A stretch of 64,000 bases of DNA from Nitrospira sp. (GTDB taxonomy: Bacteria; Nitrospirota; Thermodesulfovibrionia; Thermodesulfovibrionales; Dissulfurispiraceae): positions 248,001 to 312,000 of the forward strand of contig NSJL01000001.1 in assembly GCA_002634385.1 (NCBI GenBank), read 5' to 3'. Shown here one piece after another: positions 50,835 through 59,675 of the stretch (positions are counted from its first letter, which is position 1; each line of letters starts with the position of its first letter). The position numbers were made by a program, and so were the translations under genes. The notes below the pieces were generated by a model. The model was not told where the DNA came from and searched no databases. It saw nothing but the letters and a program-made list of their open reading frames with translations.

Positions 50835-51314
50835 TCAAAGGAGGAGGGTAATTATTTCACTATGTTTTCCCAGTTTTTCCGCAAGCTCCCTGCTCAGATT
50901 CTTGTATATTTTCAGCTGCACGGACAGCAGTCCGCTGTCGTCGGTCTCCCTGTTCACCAGGTACGGGTCGAGCTTGATCACAAAGGTCTCTTCCTTCGCC
51001 GCCACGTTCGCGCTCCGTGATTTGCCGGTCACCAGCGCCATTTCACCAAAGCACTGTCCCCGGGAAAGCTCGTTTATCTTTTTTGAATAGGAGGAGAGAT
51101 GCATCTTTTTACTGATAGCAACACTCCCCTTCAGGATAATATAAAAGGAGTACCCTTCGTCTCCCTCCCTGATGATCTCCTCTCCGGGCATAAACTTCTC
51201 CACTTCGCTCTGTCCGACAAAGAGCAGCAGCTCCTTCTCGGTAAAGGAGTTGAAGAAGTCGATATGGCGCATCAGTTTGAGAATATCTTCCTGCTCTACC
51301 TCAAGTTTCTTCAT
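50835..51314 (-). CDS. Cyclic-nucleotide-binding-domain protein
   Basis: The product has 159 residues with a single CNB domain: EKELLLFVGQSEVEKFMPGEEIIREGDEGYSFYIILKGSVAI in pieces over residues 25-70, then the phosphate-binding cassette FGEMALVTGKSRSANV with Arg in the right place. A C-terminal helix (YKNLSRELAEKLGKHSEIITLLL) replaces the DNA-binding domain of CRP-type regulators, so it probably acts by protein contact. The gene follows xseB by 30 bases and may share its transcript. Confidence 0.87.
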   Translation of the reverse strand: MKKLEVEQEDILKLMRHIDFFNSFTEKELLLFVGQSEVEKFMPGEEIIREGDEGYSFYIILKGSVAISKKMHLSSYSKKINELSRGQCFGEMALVTGKSRSANVAAKEETFVIKLDPYLVNRETDDSGLLSVQLKIYKNLSRELAEKLGKHSEIITLLL

Positions 51315-51344
51315 GGGTGCCCCCTCCTCATCGCCTCCCGCGCA

Positions 51345-51593
51345 TCAAAACAATCCGCCCGGCTCTTGCTGCTCCGTCCTCTCTTCCGGCTGCTCCGGGG
51401 GCCCGGACAGGGCCTTCTTCACTTCATCCTCCGCATTCCGCAACCTGCCCCTGCAAAAGGTAATCAGGAAAGTCGCCCTCCTGACCTTTTCCGCCAGGAT
51501 ATCCACATCGATATCCTCCGCCTCTATTTCACCGACAATCTGCTCAAGCTCCGTCAGCGCCTGACGGTAGGTAATCTGCCTGCTCTTGCCCAC
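51345..51593 (-). CDS. xseB: Exodeoxyribonuclease VII small subunit
   Basis: The product has 82 residues with the XseB core ITYRQALTELEQIVGEIE and the conserved AEKVRRATFLITFCRGRL. It joins XseA in exonuclease VII, which degrades single-stranded DNA. It starts at GTG and overlaps the 3' end of xseA by 50 bases, more than usual for this pair. The Gln/Glu-rich C-terminus (PPEQPEERTEQQEPGG) is an added tail, and the start could be a few codons later. Confidence 0.9.
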   Translation of the reverse strand: MGKSRQITYRQALTELEQIVGEIEAEDIDVDILAEKVRRATFLITFCRGRLRNAEDEVKKALSGPPEQPEERTEQQEPGGLF

Positions 51594-52842
51594 TCTCTGC
51601 CGCCTCCCTTATTTGTTCGACACTGCTCTTCACCGTTCCCCGGTAGAGAACGGTTTCAATACTCTCCCCCGCTGCGAGGAGAGAGGCATCCTTTATGACC
51701 TTTCCGTTATGCCGGGTTATGCTATATCCCCGCCGGAGCACATTAGCCGGATCCAGCAACCGTACCGCCTGTTCGGCTCGGGCAAGCCTGCCGTCCTCCC
51801 GTTGAAGGCATTGCCGCGTCCGGCTCCCCAGTTCGCTCTCCACGACCTCCAGCCTCCCCTGCACCACGGCCGTAATGCGGGAGGGGAGAAGGGAGAGGCG
51901 CTGGGCAAGGGCATCCAGCCTGAAGTACCCCTCCTTCAGAAGCCCCGCACAGCATTGATACATCCGGTTCTGCAGGGCAACGACCTCTTCCTCGAAAGTC
52001 CGCATCCCCGAAACAAGAAACTCGGCGACCGCGGTAGGGGTTTTCATACGCGTATGCGCCACCATATCGACAACACTGTCGTCCTTTTCATGACCGATGC
52101 CGGTGAGCACGGGCAGGGGAAACTGCGCCACCCGGGCCGCAAGGGAATAGAGATCGAAACAGCTCAGATCGACAACGGACCCGCCGCCCCTGATGATCAC
52201 TGCCACGTCGAAGCGGTCTCTCTGTCCCATGATCGTGTCCAGTGCGGAAAGGATGGAGCGTTCCGCCTCTCCCCCCTGCATCACGGCGGGGAAGAGGGTA
52301 TGCACGAACCGGTATCCGAACGGGTTACCGTCCAGCTGATTGAAAAAATCCCCGTAGCCCGCTGCCGCAGGAGAGGAAATCACCGCTATCCTCTGGGGCA
52401 CCAGGGGAAGAGGAACGCTCCTGTTCAGTTCCAGGAGACCTTCCCGCGCAAGCCTTTCGATAACCTCCTTCTTCCTGCGCGCCATCTCTCCCAGGGTATA
52501 TGAGGGGTCGATTTCCCGCACGTTCAGGCTTATCCCGTAGATTTCGTGGAAGGCGACCGTTGCAAGGAGCATGATTTTCATTCCGGGCTTCAGGGTCTCC
52601 CCGGTGGAAGACTGGAACTTCTGGATGAGCTTACGGTATTCATAGGCCCAGATGGTAGCCCTGCTCTGCGCAATCACCTTGTCGTCCCTTTTTTCCACAA
52701 GCTCGAGGTAGCAGTGGCCGCGCTGGTTGCATTTGCATTCGGCAATCTCCGCCACCACCCAGTACGCTTCGGGAAAGGAGCCGTCGAGGGTCACCCTGAT
52801 GAGGGAGTTCAACTCAAAAAGGCTGTAAGACGGTGTATCCAT
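51544..52842 (-). CDS. xseA: Exodeoxyribonuclease VII large subunit
   Basis: The product has 432 residues. An OB domain (SYSLFELNSLIRVTLDGSFPEAYWVVAEIAE, in part) is followed by the exonuclease VII core with AVISSPAAAGYGDFFNQL, VIIRGGGSVVDLSCFD and TGIGHEKDDSVVDMVAH, then the coiled-coil end. All match XseA. It cleaves single-stranded DNA to short oligonucleotides and works in mismatch repair and damage processing. The following xseB and the cyclic-nucleotide gene are in the same direction. The start ATG 52842 has no strong ribosome site. Confidence 0.93.
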   Translation of the reverse strand: MDTPSYSLFELNSLIRVTLDGSFPEAYWVVAEIAECKCNQRGHCYLELVEKRDDKVIAQSRATIWAYEYRKLIQKFQSSTGETLKPGMKIMLLATVAFHEIYGISLNVREIDPSYTLGEMARRKKEVIERLAREGLLELNRSVPLPLVPQRIAVISSPAAAGYGDFFNQLDGNPFGYRFVHTLFPAVMQGGEAERSILSALDTIMGQRDRFDVAVIIRGGGSVVDLSCFDLYSLAARVAQFPLPVLTGIGHEKDDSVVDMVAHTRMKTPTAVAEFLVSGMRTFEEEVVALQNRMYQCCAGLLKEGYFRLDALAQRLSLLPSRITAVVQGRLEVVESELGSRTRQCLQREDGRLARAEQAVRLLDPANVLRRGYSITRHNGKVIKDASLLAAGESIETVLYRGTVKSSVEQIREAAESGQEQADYLPSGADGA

Positions 52843-53000
52843 TGCGTTTCATCATTATAGCAGGGAGAACGGGACGTTGTATACAAGGGTGCATATGCAC
52901 TCAAGCTTTCCCCGGCTGATTTCCGCGGCAACCGCCCTCCTCCCTTTCCGGAGGAAAAGGTATTCAGTGAAATTTTGATAAAAAGTTGATAAAAAACCAG

Positions 53001-53029
53001 TTGACCAGCCCTTTTTTTTGTGCGATACT
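53001..53029 (+). promoter_or_regulatory. Predicted sigma-70 promoter of the cold-shock gene
   Basis: TTGACC and GATACT are 17 bases apart, giving a leader of about 104 bases from near 53036. Confidence 0.65.
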
Positions 53030-53062
53030 TTTTTTGAGATGTCAGAGTTTTTGTTGTAAAAG

Positions 53063-53093
53063 ACCGCAAGAACCTGAACTTTGCGGTTTTTTT
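53063..53093 (+). terminator. Terminator-like hairpin inside the cold-shock leader
   Basis: ACCGCAA pairs with TTGCGGT around about eleven bases and is followed by seven T. No plus-strand gene lies upstream for several kb, so this terminator sits in the leader between the csp promoter and its start codon, where it could attenuate transcription or fold with temperature. Confidence 0.7.
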
Positions 53094-53139
53094 ACGGCAG
53101 TTCTGTAATCCTCAATCATTATCCTAAGGAGGTAGTATC

Positions 53140-53340
53140 GTGACGAAGGGAACAGTAAAGTGGTTCAATGAATCCAAGGGATTCGGGTTCATCACCAGGG
53201 AAGACGGCGGCGACGTATTTGTGCACTATTCCGCTATTCAGGACACCGGTTTCAAATCCCTGACCGAAGGCCAGACGGTAAGCTTCGAGATTGTCGATGG
53301 CCCGAAGGGTCCCAAAGCCGAGAACGTCGTAAAAATCTAA
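53140..53340 (+). CDS. Cold-shock-domain protein (CspA family)
   Basis: The product has 66 residues and is a single cold-shock domain: [19 protein letters not shown] (RNP1) and [17 protein letters not shown] (RNP2). It binds single-stranded RNA or DNA and melts mRNA structure. GTG start after AAGGAGGTAGTATC. A leader of about 100 bases with a terminator-like hairpin precedes it and a strong hairpin follows at 53347-53374. It is probably abundant and monocistronic. Confidence 0.95.
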   Translation: MTKGTVKWFNESKGFGFITREDGGDVFVHYSAIQDTGFKSLTEGQTVSFEIVDGPKGPKAENVVKI

Positions 53341-53346
53341 ACAAAA

Positions 53347-53374
53347 AGCGGGTCCCGCGCAGCCGGGACCCGCT
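53347..53374. terminator. Bidirectional hairpin between csp and cysteine synthase genes
   Basis: AGCGGGTCCC and GGGACCCGCT form a perfect 10-bp stem around eight bases. On the minus strand it is followed by TTTTTGTTT and so terminates the cysteine synthase transcript. On the plus strand there is no T-run, but it still follows csp directly. Confidence 0.85.
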
Positions 53375-53454
53375 CCTGTCACCCCTGCCACAAACAACTC
53401 CTCATTGTCGGTCGTTTTTCCCCTGCATCTCCGGGACAGCACGGCGTCGCCCGG

Positions 53455-54363
53455 CTACGGAGGGCATTTGCCGCATACCGAGGTAAACAGGGAGGTGGAG
53501 AGATAACGGTCTCCACGGTCGGGCACTATCACCACGATTACCCCTTCCCGGAGCTCACTGGACTTCTTCAGGGCTATACGCAGGGCAGCGCCGCCGGACA
53601 TACCCGCGAAAATCCCCTCTTTGATCGCCAGCATCCTCGTCGTGGCGAAGGCCTCTTCATCATTGACGATGAAGCGCTCGTCGAGCCGTGCGGGGTCGAA
53701 AATCCCGGGCACGATGGACTCGGACATGTTCTTGAGCCCCTGTATCCTATGCCCCATTACCGGCTCCACACCGACAATTCTGATTTCCCTGTTGTATTCC
53801 TTGAGCCTTCTTCCCGCTCCCATAAGAGTACCCGAGGTGCCCATGCCGGCAACGAAATGGGTTATCGCTCCCCCGGTCTGCTCGATGACTTCCCGTCCCG
53901 TGGTCTCGTAATGGGCCAGGATATTGGCGGGATTGTCGAACTGATTCGGCATGAAATAGAGGTCGGGCGACTCCTCCAGGATCTTCCGGGCAAGGCGAAT
54001 GGCTCCATCGGTACCCTCTTCCGAAGGGCTCAGGATCAATTCCGCGCCGAAGGCTTCGAGAATCCTGCGGCGCTCTATGCTTACACAGGCGGGCATGGTG
54101 AGCTTCACCCGGTAGTTTCTGGCAGCGGCGACCATGGCGAGGCCGATGCCCGTATTGCCGGAAGTGGCCTCGAGAATAATCTTGTCCCGCGTCAGCTTTC
54201 CCTCCTGCTCCGCCGTCTTCACCATGTACAGGGCGATTCGATCCTTGATCGACCCCCCGGGGTTGTTCCCCTCCAGCTTTGCGAAAATCTTTACGCCGGG
54301 GTTGGGGTTCAGATTGTCAATACTGACCAGCGGTGTATTCCCGATGCATTCCAGAATTCCCAT
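53455..54363 (-). CDS. cysK: Cysteine synthase
   Basis: The product has 302 residues. The PLP Lys is in NPGGSIKDR, the phosphate loop is GMGTSGTLMGAGR, the substrate loop is EATSGNTGIG, and the C-terminal PLP site is MSGGAALRIAL. It makes cysteine from O-acetylserine (or O-phosphoserine in the CysM branch) and sulphide; CysK/CysM cannot be told apart safely. The C-terminus ends CGKCPP, a Cys pair that may be redox-active. ATG 54363 follows GGAGGGATACGGTA; the longer ORF would add 69 unrelated residues. It has its own promoter and terminator. Confidence 0.9.
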   Translation of the reverse strand: MGILECIGNTPLVSIDNLNPNPGVKIFAKLEGNNPGGSIKDRIALYMVKTAEQEGKLTRDKIILEATSGNTGIGLAMVAAARNYRVKLTMPACVSIERRRILEAFGAELILSPSEEGTDGAIRLARKILEESPDLYFMPNQFDNPANILAHYETTGREVIEQTGGAITHFVAGMGTSGTLMGAGRRLKEYNREIRIVGVEPVMGHRIQGLKNMSESIVPGIFDPARLDERFIVNDEEAFATTRMLAIKEGIFAGMSGGAALRIALKKSSELREGVIVVIVPDRGDRYLSTSLFTSVCGKCPP

Positions 54364-54424
54364 TACCGTATCCCTCCTCTCCCGGCCATGCCCTTCGTCC
54401 GCTTCGGGCAGGCCGGAAAGGGGA

Positions 54425-54454
54425 ATTGTAATATTTTGAAAACGCTCTTTGCAA
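54425..54454 (-). promoter_or_regulatory. Predicted sigma-70 promoter of cysteine synthase
   Basis: On the minus strand TTGCAA (54449-54454) is 18 bases from TACAAT (54425-54430), about 60 bases before the ATG. Confidence 0.6.
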
Positions 54455-54544
54455 CAAGAGAGAAGGCTGCCCAAAAGAAGAGGACGTCCTGCATTGACAA
54501 CACGGCGCAAAGTTGCTAAAAGGAAGATAAAAGGAAACAGATCA

Positions 54545-55783
54545 ATGAATGAGAGCCAAAAGATAGTCACTGCGGAGGATTATGAAAAGTATTCCGGGGC
54601 CGAGGCCGTGGAGCGCGTGGCCAGGAAAGCGCGCCCCCTCAGGGACTACCATATCGCGCACATCAACTCCACCTATTACGGCGGAGGGGTGGCGGAAATC
54701 CTGTCCTCCAAGAGCCTCCTGATGAACAGCCTCGGCATCAGGACGGGGTGGCGTATCATCCAGGGCTCCCCCGACTTCTTCTCGATCACGAAAAAGATGC
54801 ACAATGCCCTGCAGGGAGACAGGATAAACCTGAGCAAGCGCAAGATGGAGATCTATGAAAGCGTCATCTATGAGAATGCGGTACGAAACCATCTCGATCA
54901 CGATATTGTCCTGGTCCACGATCCCCAGCCCCTTCCCCTTATCGACCACTACCGGAAAAGAGGCCCCTGGATTTGGCGCTGCCATATCGACCTTACCCGT
55001 CCGAACAGGAAACTATGGAGCTATCTTCTCTCCTTCATCAGGAAGTACGATGCGGTGATCTTTTCTCTGAAGGAGTATGCCCGCAGGATCCCTAAGCCGC
55101 AGCTTTTCTTTCTGCCCGCCATCGATCCCTTCTCCATCAAGAACCGGGAACTGAGCGAGGAAGAGATTGACGAACGTCTTGCGCATTACCGTATTCCCAC
55201 CGACCTCCCGCTCGTGGTGCAGGTAGCGCGTTTCGACCGCTGGAAGGACCCTGAAGGGGTGATCCGGGCATTCAGAATTGCCCGCAGGCATGTCGAGAGC
55301 ACCCTCGTTCTCCTCGGCAATGTGGCGACCGACGACCCGGAAGGCGAGAGAGTCTTTGAATCTCTCCTGCACCAGCAGGAGGAGCGCATTCTTATTCTGA
55401 GCCACCAGGACTCGGCGCTGGTAAACGCGCTCCAGAGGCGCGCGGATGTCGTCCTCCAGAAGTCCCTCCGGGAAGGGTTCGGCCTTACTGTCACCGAGGC
55501 CATGTGGAAGAGAACGCCCGTGATAGGGGGCAACGTGGGGGGCATACGGCACCAGATCGAGGACGGCGTCAACGGCTTCCTGGTCTCCTCCGTCGGGGAG
55601 GCTGCTGACCGGATCGTTCTGCTGCTCAAGGATAAGAGGATGAGGGAAACGATGGGGGCACGGGCACGGGAGACGGTAAAACAGAGATTTCTTATGATTC
55701 GCCTGGTGGAACAGTACCTTGACCTCTTCAATTCCTTCGAGGCTAATTACCGGCTGGTCCGAACACCGGGAAATTCGGCATAG
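54545..55783 (+). CDS. Glycosyltransferase family 4, trehalose synthase (TreT)-like
   Basis: The product has 412 residues. The N-terminal domain shows YHIAHINSTYYGGGVAEILSS, the TreT-type start with Gly-rich donor loop, and HDPQPLPLIDHYRKRGPWIW. The C-terminal half has the GT4 signature REGFGLTVTEAMWKRTPVIGG. TreT makes trehalose from an NDP-glucose and glucose; homologues also make other sugars, so the product is by family only. Retaining mechanism. A possible promoter TTGACA-N17-TAAAAG (54494-54522) precedes it, with AAAGGAAACAG as the ribosome site. The first 32 codons of the longer ORF are rejected. Confidence 0.87.
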   Translation: MNESQKIVTAEDYEKYSGAEAVERVARKARPLRDYHIAHINSTYYGGGVAEILSSKSLLMNSLGIRTGWRIIQGSPDFFSITKKMHNALQGDRINLSKRKMEIYESVIYENAVRNHLDHDIVLVHDPQPLPLIDHYRKRGPWIWRCHIDLTRPNRKLWSYLLSFIRKYDAVIFSLKEYARRIPKPQLFFLPAIDPFSIKNRELSEEEIDERLAHYRIPTDLPLVVQVARFDRWKDPEGVIRAFRIARRHVESTLVLLGNVATDDPEGERVFESLLHQQEERILILSHQDSALVNALQRRADVVLQKSLREGFGLTVTEAMWKRTPVIGGNVGGIRHQIEDGVNGFLVSSVGEAADRIVLLLKDKRMRETMGARARETVKQRFLMIRLVEQYLDLFNSFEANYRLVRTPGNSA

Positions 55784-55864
55784 GACAAAGACCGGAAATG
55801 CGCAAGAAAACCGCTCGTTCCTTTCCATCCCTTCTCCGGCATCATCCCGGAGAGGACAGCGCCT

Positions 55865-58159
55865 CTATACAGTCTTTCTCCTTGCCGGAATCGTAAAAGT
55901 AAAAGTGCTTCCCTTCCCGAATTCGCTCTCAACCCGGATCCTGCCGCCGTGCAGCTCGACGATTTTCTTCGAAAGTGCGAGCCCGAGTCCTGTTCCCTCA
56001 TACTCTTTTGTATAAGGCTCCTGCAGCTGCGTGAACTCCTTGAACAGTTTGGGGATATCTTCCGCCTTGATTCCGATACCGGTATCTTTCACATATACTT
56101 CGATATATCCCTGAACGGGCGGATCGCCGGGGGGGGTCCGTCCGGTACTTTCTTCAACGAAACGCGTTCCTATCTCCACCCTGCCCCCGGCGGGAGTAAA
56201 CTTCACCGCATTGCCGACCAGATTGTACAGCACCTGTTTCACCTTCCTGGGGTCGCCCTCTATGATCAGATTTTCCTTTTCCCCCTCCCTTACTTCAAGC
56301 TGTATCCTGTTCTTCAGCGCCTTCTCCCGGAATGCATAGAGAGACGATCGCACGATCTCATCCAGCGACAGTGCGGCACGCTCTATCTCCATCTTTCCCG
56401 CTTCCAGCTTCGAAAGATCCAGGATGTCGTTTATGAGACTCAACAGATGGGAGCCGCTGCCATGGATAAACCTGATACACTCCTCCTGTCCTTCACTGAG
56501 CTTCCCTTTTATTCCGTCCATGAGCAATTCAGAAAATCCGATGACCGAATTGAGAGGCGTCCTCAGCTCATGGCTCACGTTTGCCAGGAACTCGGATTTC
56601 GCCTTATTGGCGGATTCGGCCATGATCTTGGCTTTTTTCAACTCCGCCGTCCTCTCCTCCACTGTCCGTTCCAACTCTGCGCTGTAGTTCCTCAGGGCCT
56701 GCTCCATCTCCTTTCTTTCGGTGATATCGCGGGAAATCCCCCGATAGCCCAGGAGACTCCCCGATTCATCGAAGAAAGGAATGGCATTGGTATCGATGCT
56801 TATCTGTCGTCCGTCCTTATGGCGGCACACGTTTTCCAATCTGATACTCCGCTCTCCGCTGCCCGTCGCGGCTTCGAACACCGCCCTGCTGCGCATGGCC
56901 TCCTCATACACCATGAACTCGAAAGCCGTCCTTCCCATCACCTCTGAAGGGTCGTAGCCGAACAGGGCACGCATCTGAGGACTGCAGTAGGTACATACCC
57001 ACTCCCGGTTCAGCTCCCACACCACATCATTCGTATTTTCGACAAGAGCGCGAAAACGCTCCTCACTTCTGCCGAGCTCGGCCTCAACCTTCTTGCGCTC
57101 CGCTATCTCCGCCTTCAGGATTGTATTGTTCCGGACCACCGAGCAGGAAAAGGCAGCCGCCACCATAGTCAGGAACAGGCTGACGGACAGGATAGTGACG
57201 GGCTGGTGCGAAGAGTGCGCCGCACCGAATTCCGGCACGGCAGCGATACGGACAATCCACTTCCGTCCCGCCACATCGAATGACTCTGTATGCTCAAGGG
57301 ACGGCGCACCCTCCGTCCGTACAGCACTCTTTCGAAGACGGGAGGGATGATAATATAGAAAGCTCCTCTTTCCGGAAACAGATTCATCGTAGAGATAAAC
57401 ATCCAACCCTTTGGGAGCATATTCCGAGAGGGCCGTTTCAACGATATCGCCGACCCGAAAGACTCCGACGGCAAACCCTGTCAGGTACCGTCCCCTGTCG
57501 CCGGTGAGCTCTGTTGCCTTTCCTTTTCCATAGAGAGGCGAAAAAACCAGGAAGCCGTATTTATTCTCCTGCTCCTGCACCAGGACAATGCGTCCGGTCG
57601 CCATTTCCTTTCCGCTGTCGCGGGAGCTGGCGAGGGCGCGCCGGCGCATTTCATCCGAAGCGAGGTCGAACCCGATCGCAACCTCGTTGCCTTCCCTCGG
57701 TTCAACAAAATAGACAGGGAAATACTCGTCCCGGTTTCGGGCCCGCTCCAACCGTCCCCCCGGTCCCCGCTCCTTCAGACGAAAAGAGGAAAGCCCCTCC
57801 CGTACTGCGGCGTTTTCAAATGCTTTTCGTTCCGGATGGGGCACCCGGGGTGCCCATTCTAAGGCCTGGATGCTTGGAAGCTCTTTCAGGAGAGGCTGTA
57901 CAAAATCGTGGAACTCATGGCGCTCCACCTTTACCGACGCATTGTAAAAAGCCTTTACTGCACGCAATGTCGCGAGGTTCAGCTCGATCTCCCTTTTGAT
58001 AGCGGTATGGTAATTTCTCGCTTTCTCGGCGAATTCCGCCTGCAGTGCCATTTCGTTCCACCTGAAGGCGAAATAATAAAGGGAGAGGGAGAAGAGGATG
58101 CCGGCAACAGCGATCAGAACGGAAGGAAGATACTTGAAAAAAGAGTCATTCTTTTGCAT
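55865..58159 (-). CDS. CHASE-PAS hybrid membrane histidine kinase (no receiver)
   Basis: The product has 764 residues. A first helix (YLPSVLIAVAGILFSLSLYYF) leads into a periplasmic CHASE domain (about 65-310, with IQALEWAPRVPHPER), a second helix (VTILSVSLFLTMVAAAFS), a PAS domain (about 370-480), HisKA with His near residue 528 (VSHELRTPLNSVIGFSE) and HATPase (GTGLGLALSKKIVEL). It should sense an extracellular small molecule and phosphorylate an unlinked regulator, since no response regulator gene is next to it. It converges on the TreT-like gene. Kinase lacks a receiver domain. Confidence 0.92.
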   Translation of the reverse strand: MQKNDSFFKYLPSVLIAVAGILFSLSLYYFAFRWNEMALQAEFAEKARNYHTAIKREIELNLATLRAVKAFYNASVKVERHEFHDFVQPLLKELPSIQALEWAPRVPHPERKAFENAAVREGLSSFRLKERGPGGRLERARNRDEYFPVYFVEPREGNEVAIGFDLASDEMRRRALASSRDSGKEMATGRIVLVQEQENKYGFLVFSPLYGKGKATELTGDRGRYLTGFAVGVFRVGDIVETALSEYAPKGLDVYLYDESVSGKRSFLYYHPSRLRKSAVRTEGAPSLEHTESFDVAGRKWIVRIAAVPEFGAAHSSHQPVTILSVSLFLTMVAAAFSCSVVRNNTILKAEIAERKKVEAELGRSEERFRALVENTNDVVWELNREWVCTYCSPQMRALFGYDPSEVMGRTAFEFMVYEEAMRSRAVFEAATGSGERSIRLENVCRHKDGRQISIDTNAIPFFDESGSLLGYRGISRDITERKEMEQALRNYSAELERTVEERTAELKKAKIMAESANKAKSEFLANVSHELRTPLNSVIGFSELLMDGIKGKLSEGQEECIRFIHGSGSHLLSLINDILDLSKLEAGKMEIERAALSLDEIVRSSLYAFREKALKNRIQLEVREGEKENLIIEGDPRKVKQVLYNLVGNAVKFTPAGGRVEIGTRFVEESTGRTPPGDPPVQGYIEVYVKDTGIGIKAEDIPKLFKEFTQLQEPYTKEYEGTGLGLALSKKIVELHGGRIRVESEFGKGSTFTFTIPARRKTV

Positions 58160-58327
58160 AGCTCTTCGCTTGTCCTTTCAAAAGCAGATACGGCAGCCGT
58201 TCTGCACAATGGTCTAGTCTATAAACAGTGAAAGTTGTTTTTGTATGATCCATATCAGTTCCCCGGGGGCCATCTCCCTGAGGCATGGTTTTTTATGAGC
58301 TCCCGGAGATCCGGTCTTGGCCCCCCC

Positions 58328-58356
58328 TTGTCATATTTTTCTCTTCGCTGTATAGT
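58328..58356 (+). promoter_or_regulatory. Predicted sigma-70 promoter of the MoxR/VWA unit
   Basis: TTGTCA and TATAGT are 17 bases apart, about 100 bases before the AAA gene start. The rest of the 300-base gap holds nothing I recognise. Confidence 0.6.
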
Positions 58357-58459
58357 TAAAAATATTCCGGATCTGTTTCCCGGTCTTGCAATGAAGGCAG
58401 TTTGCCTGCTCACCCCGGAAGAAGGACGGATTCAGAAACAGAGGACAAAAGAGGGTACC

Positions 58460-59623
58460 ATGTCGGCAAATGGATGGACAAGAATGAAAGAAGGAGATCT
58501 CTACTCCCTTGCAACGGCGAGGAGAATCGTTAAAAACAGCGATCCGGGCGTCTCGCTCTTCATCTGGGGCCCCCCCGGCGTCGGCAAATCTACCATGGTG
58601 AGGGAGGTGACGGAGGAACTCGGAATCGGGCTCCTCGATGTGAGGGCCGCCCAGCTGGAGTCCATCGATCTGCGGGGCTTCCCGGTTATCGACCCGGAGA
58701 CGAACCTGGCGTCATGGAAAGCCTTCATGAATGTGCTGCCCCATCCCGGAATCCACGGGGAAAGGGGCATTCTTTTCCTGGACGAGCTGAACCTGGCAAC
58801 CCTCGATGTCCAAAAGGCCTGCTACCAGCTCATCAATGACCGGAGGGTAGGAGATTACGCAATGCCGGAAGGCTGGCGCATCATCGCTGCGGGCAACGAG
58901 CTTGAGCACGCGGAGGGGGCCATTATCGAGATGCCGCATCCCCTTAAGAACAGGTTCCAGCACATCACGGTGGAGGCCCCCACGTCTCCGGAACAGAGGG
59001 CCGACATGTACAACTGGTTCTACCGGCACGCTATCCATCCTTCCATTATCTCTTTCCTGAAGTTCAGGCCGGACGCGGTTTTCGATATGAGCAACGTGCA
59101 TGCGGAACATGCCTACCCCACTCCCCGGAGCTGGCACAAGATATCCATCCAGATGAACCGAAAGGAGATGGGGCTCCTCGACGACGGGGGACGCCTTACC
59201 GATGACAGACTGTACCTGCAGCTCATCGCTGAACAGAACGTGGGAAAGGGGCGTGCCTATGAGTTCGTCGAGTATGTGACCACCATCTTCTCCAGGGTCC
59301 CTGATCCCGTGGCCATCCTGGAGAGGGGGTTGAAACGGGCACTGGAGGAATCCGCCATGCAAATGCCCGATGAGGGAGATGCGGGGACTCTTTTCGCCCT
59401 CTGCACCTCCGTGGTCGCACACCTCAAGGGGATGTGCCAGGATCCCGGGGTAGTGGATAATTTCTACGACTTCATCTTCTCCATCAGCCACATGGGTGAG
59501 TTCGCCATGCTCACGGTGCAGGAGGCATGGGCTATCGATGAGGTGCGGCATGCCATCGGCAGGTCGAAGAGCTCCGACAACTTCAAAAGATTCGCAAAGG
59601 AATTTGTCTACCTGGTAGGGTAG
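58460..59623 (+). CDS. MoxR-like AAA+ ATPase
   Basis: The product has 387 residues. Walker A is WGPPGVGKSTMVREV, Walker B is GILFLDELNLATL, and the sensor segment is WRIIAAGNELEHAEG. MoxR ATPases act as chaperones that load metals or remodel partner proteins, always next to a VWA-domain partner, which is the case here: the VWA gene begins 53 bases downstream. I start at ATG 58460 (GAGGG upstream) after the promoter; the longer frame opens inside the promoter region. The C-terminal lid domain (KSSDNFKRFAKEFVY) closes the protein. Confidence 0.9.
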   Translation: MSANGWTRMKEGDLYSLATARRIVKNSDPGVSLFIWGPPGVGKSTMVREVTEELGIGLLDVRAAQLESIDLRGFPVIDPETNLASWKAFMNVLPHPGIHGERGILFLDELNLATLDVQKACYQLINDRRVGDYAMPEGWRIIAAGNELEHAEGAIIEMPHPLKNRFQHITVEAPTSPEQRADMYNWFYRHAIHPSIISFLKFRPDAVFDMSNVHAEHAYPTPRSWHKISIQMNRKEMGLLDDGGRLTDDRLYLQLIAEQNVGKGRAYEFVEYVTTIFSRVPDPVAILERGLKRALEESAMQMPDEGDAGTLFALCTSVVAHLKGMCQDPGVVDNFYDFIFSISHMGEFAMLTVQEAWAIDEVRHAIGRSKSSDNFKRFAKEFVYLVG

Positions 59624-59675
59624 TCTCCCGCCCCCTGCGAAAAAGGGAGGCCGGCAATGAAAAAGAGGGTATACA

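Noticed and set aside
50670-51020. A 116-codon plus-strand ORF near 50.7 kb
   Set aside because: It runs antisense into the cyclic-nucleotide-binding gene and shows no motif or ribosome site.
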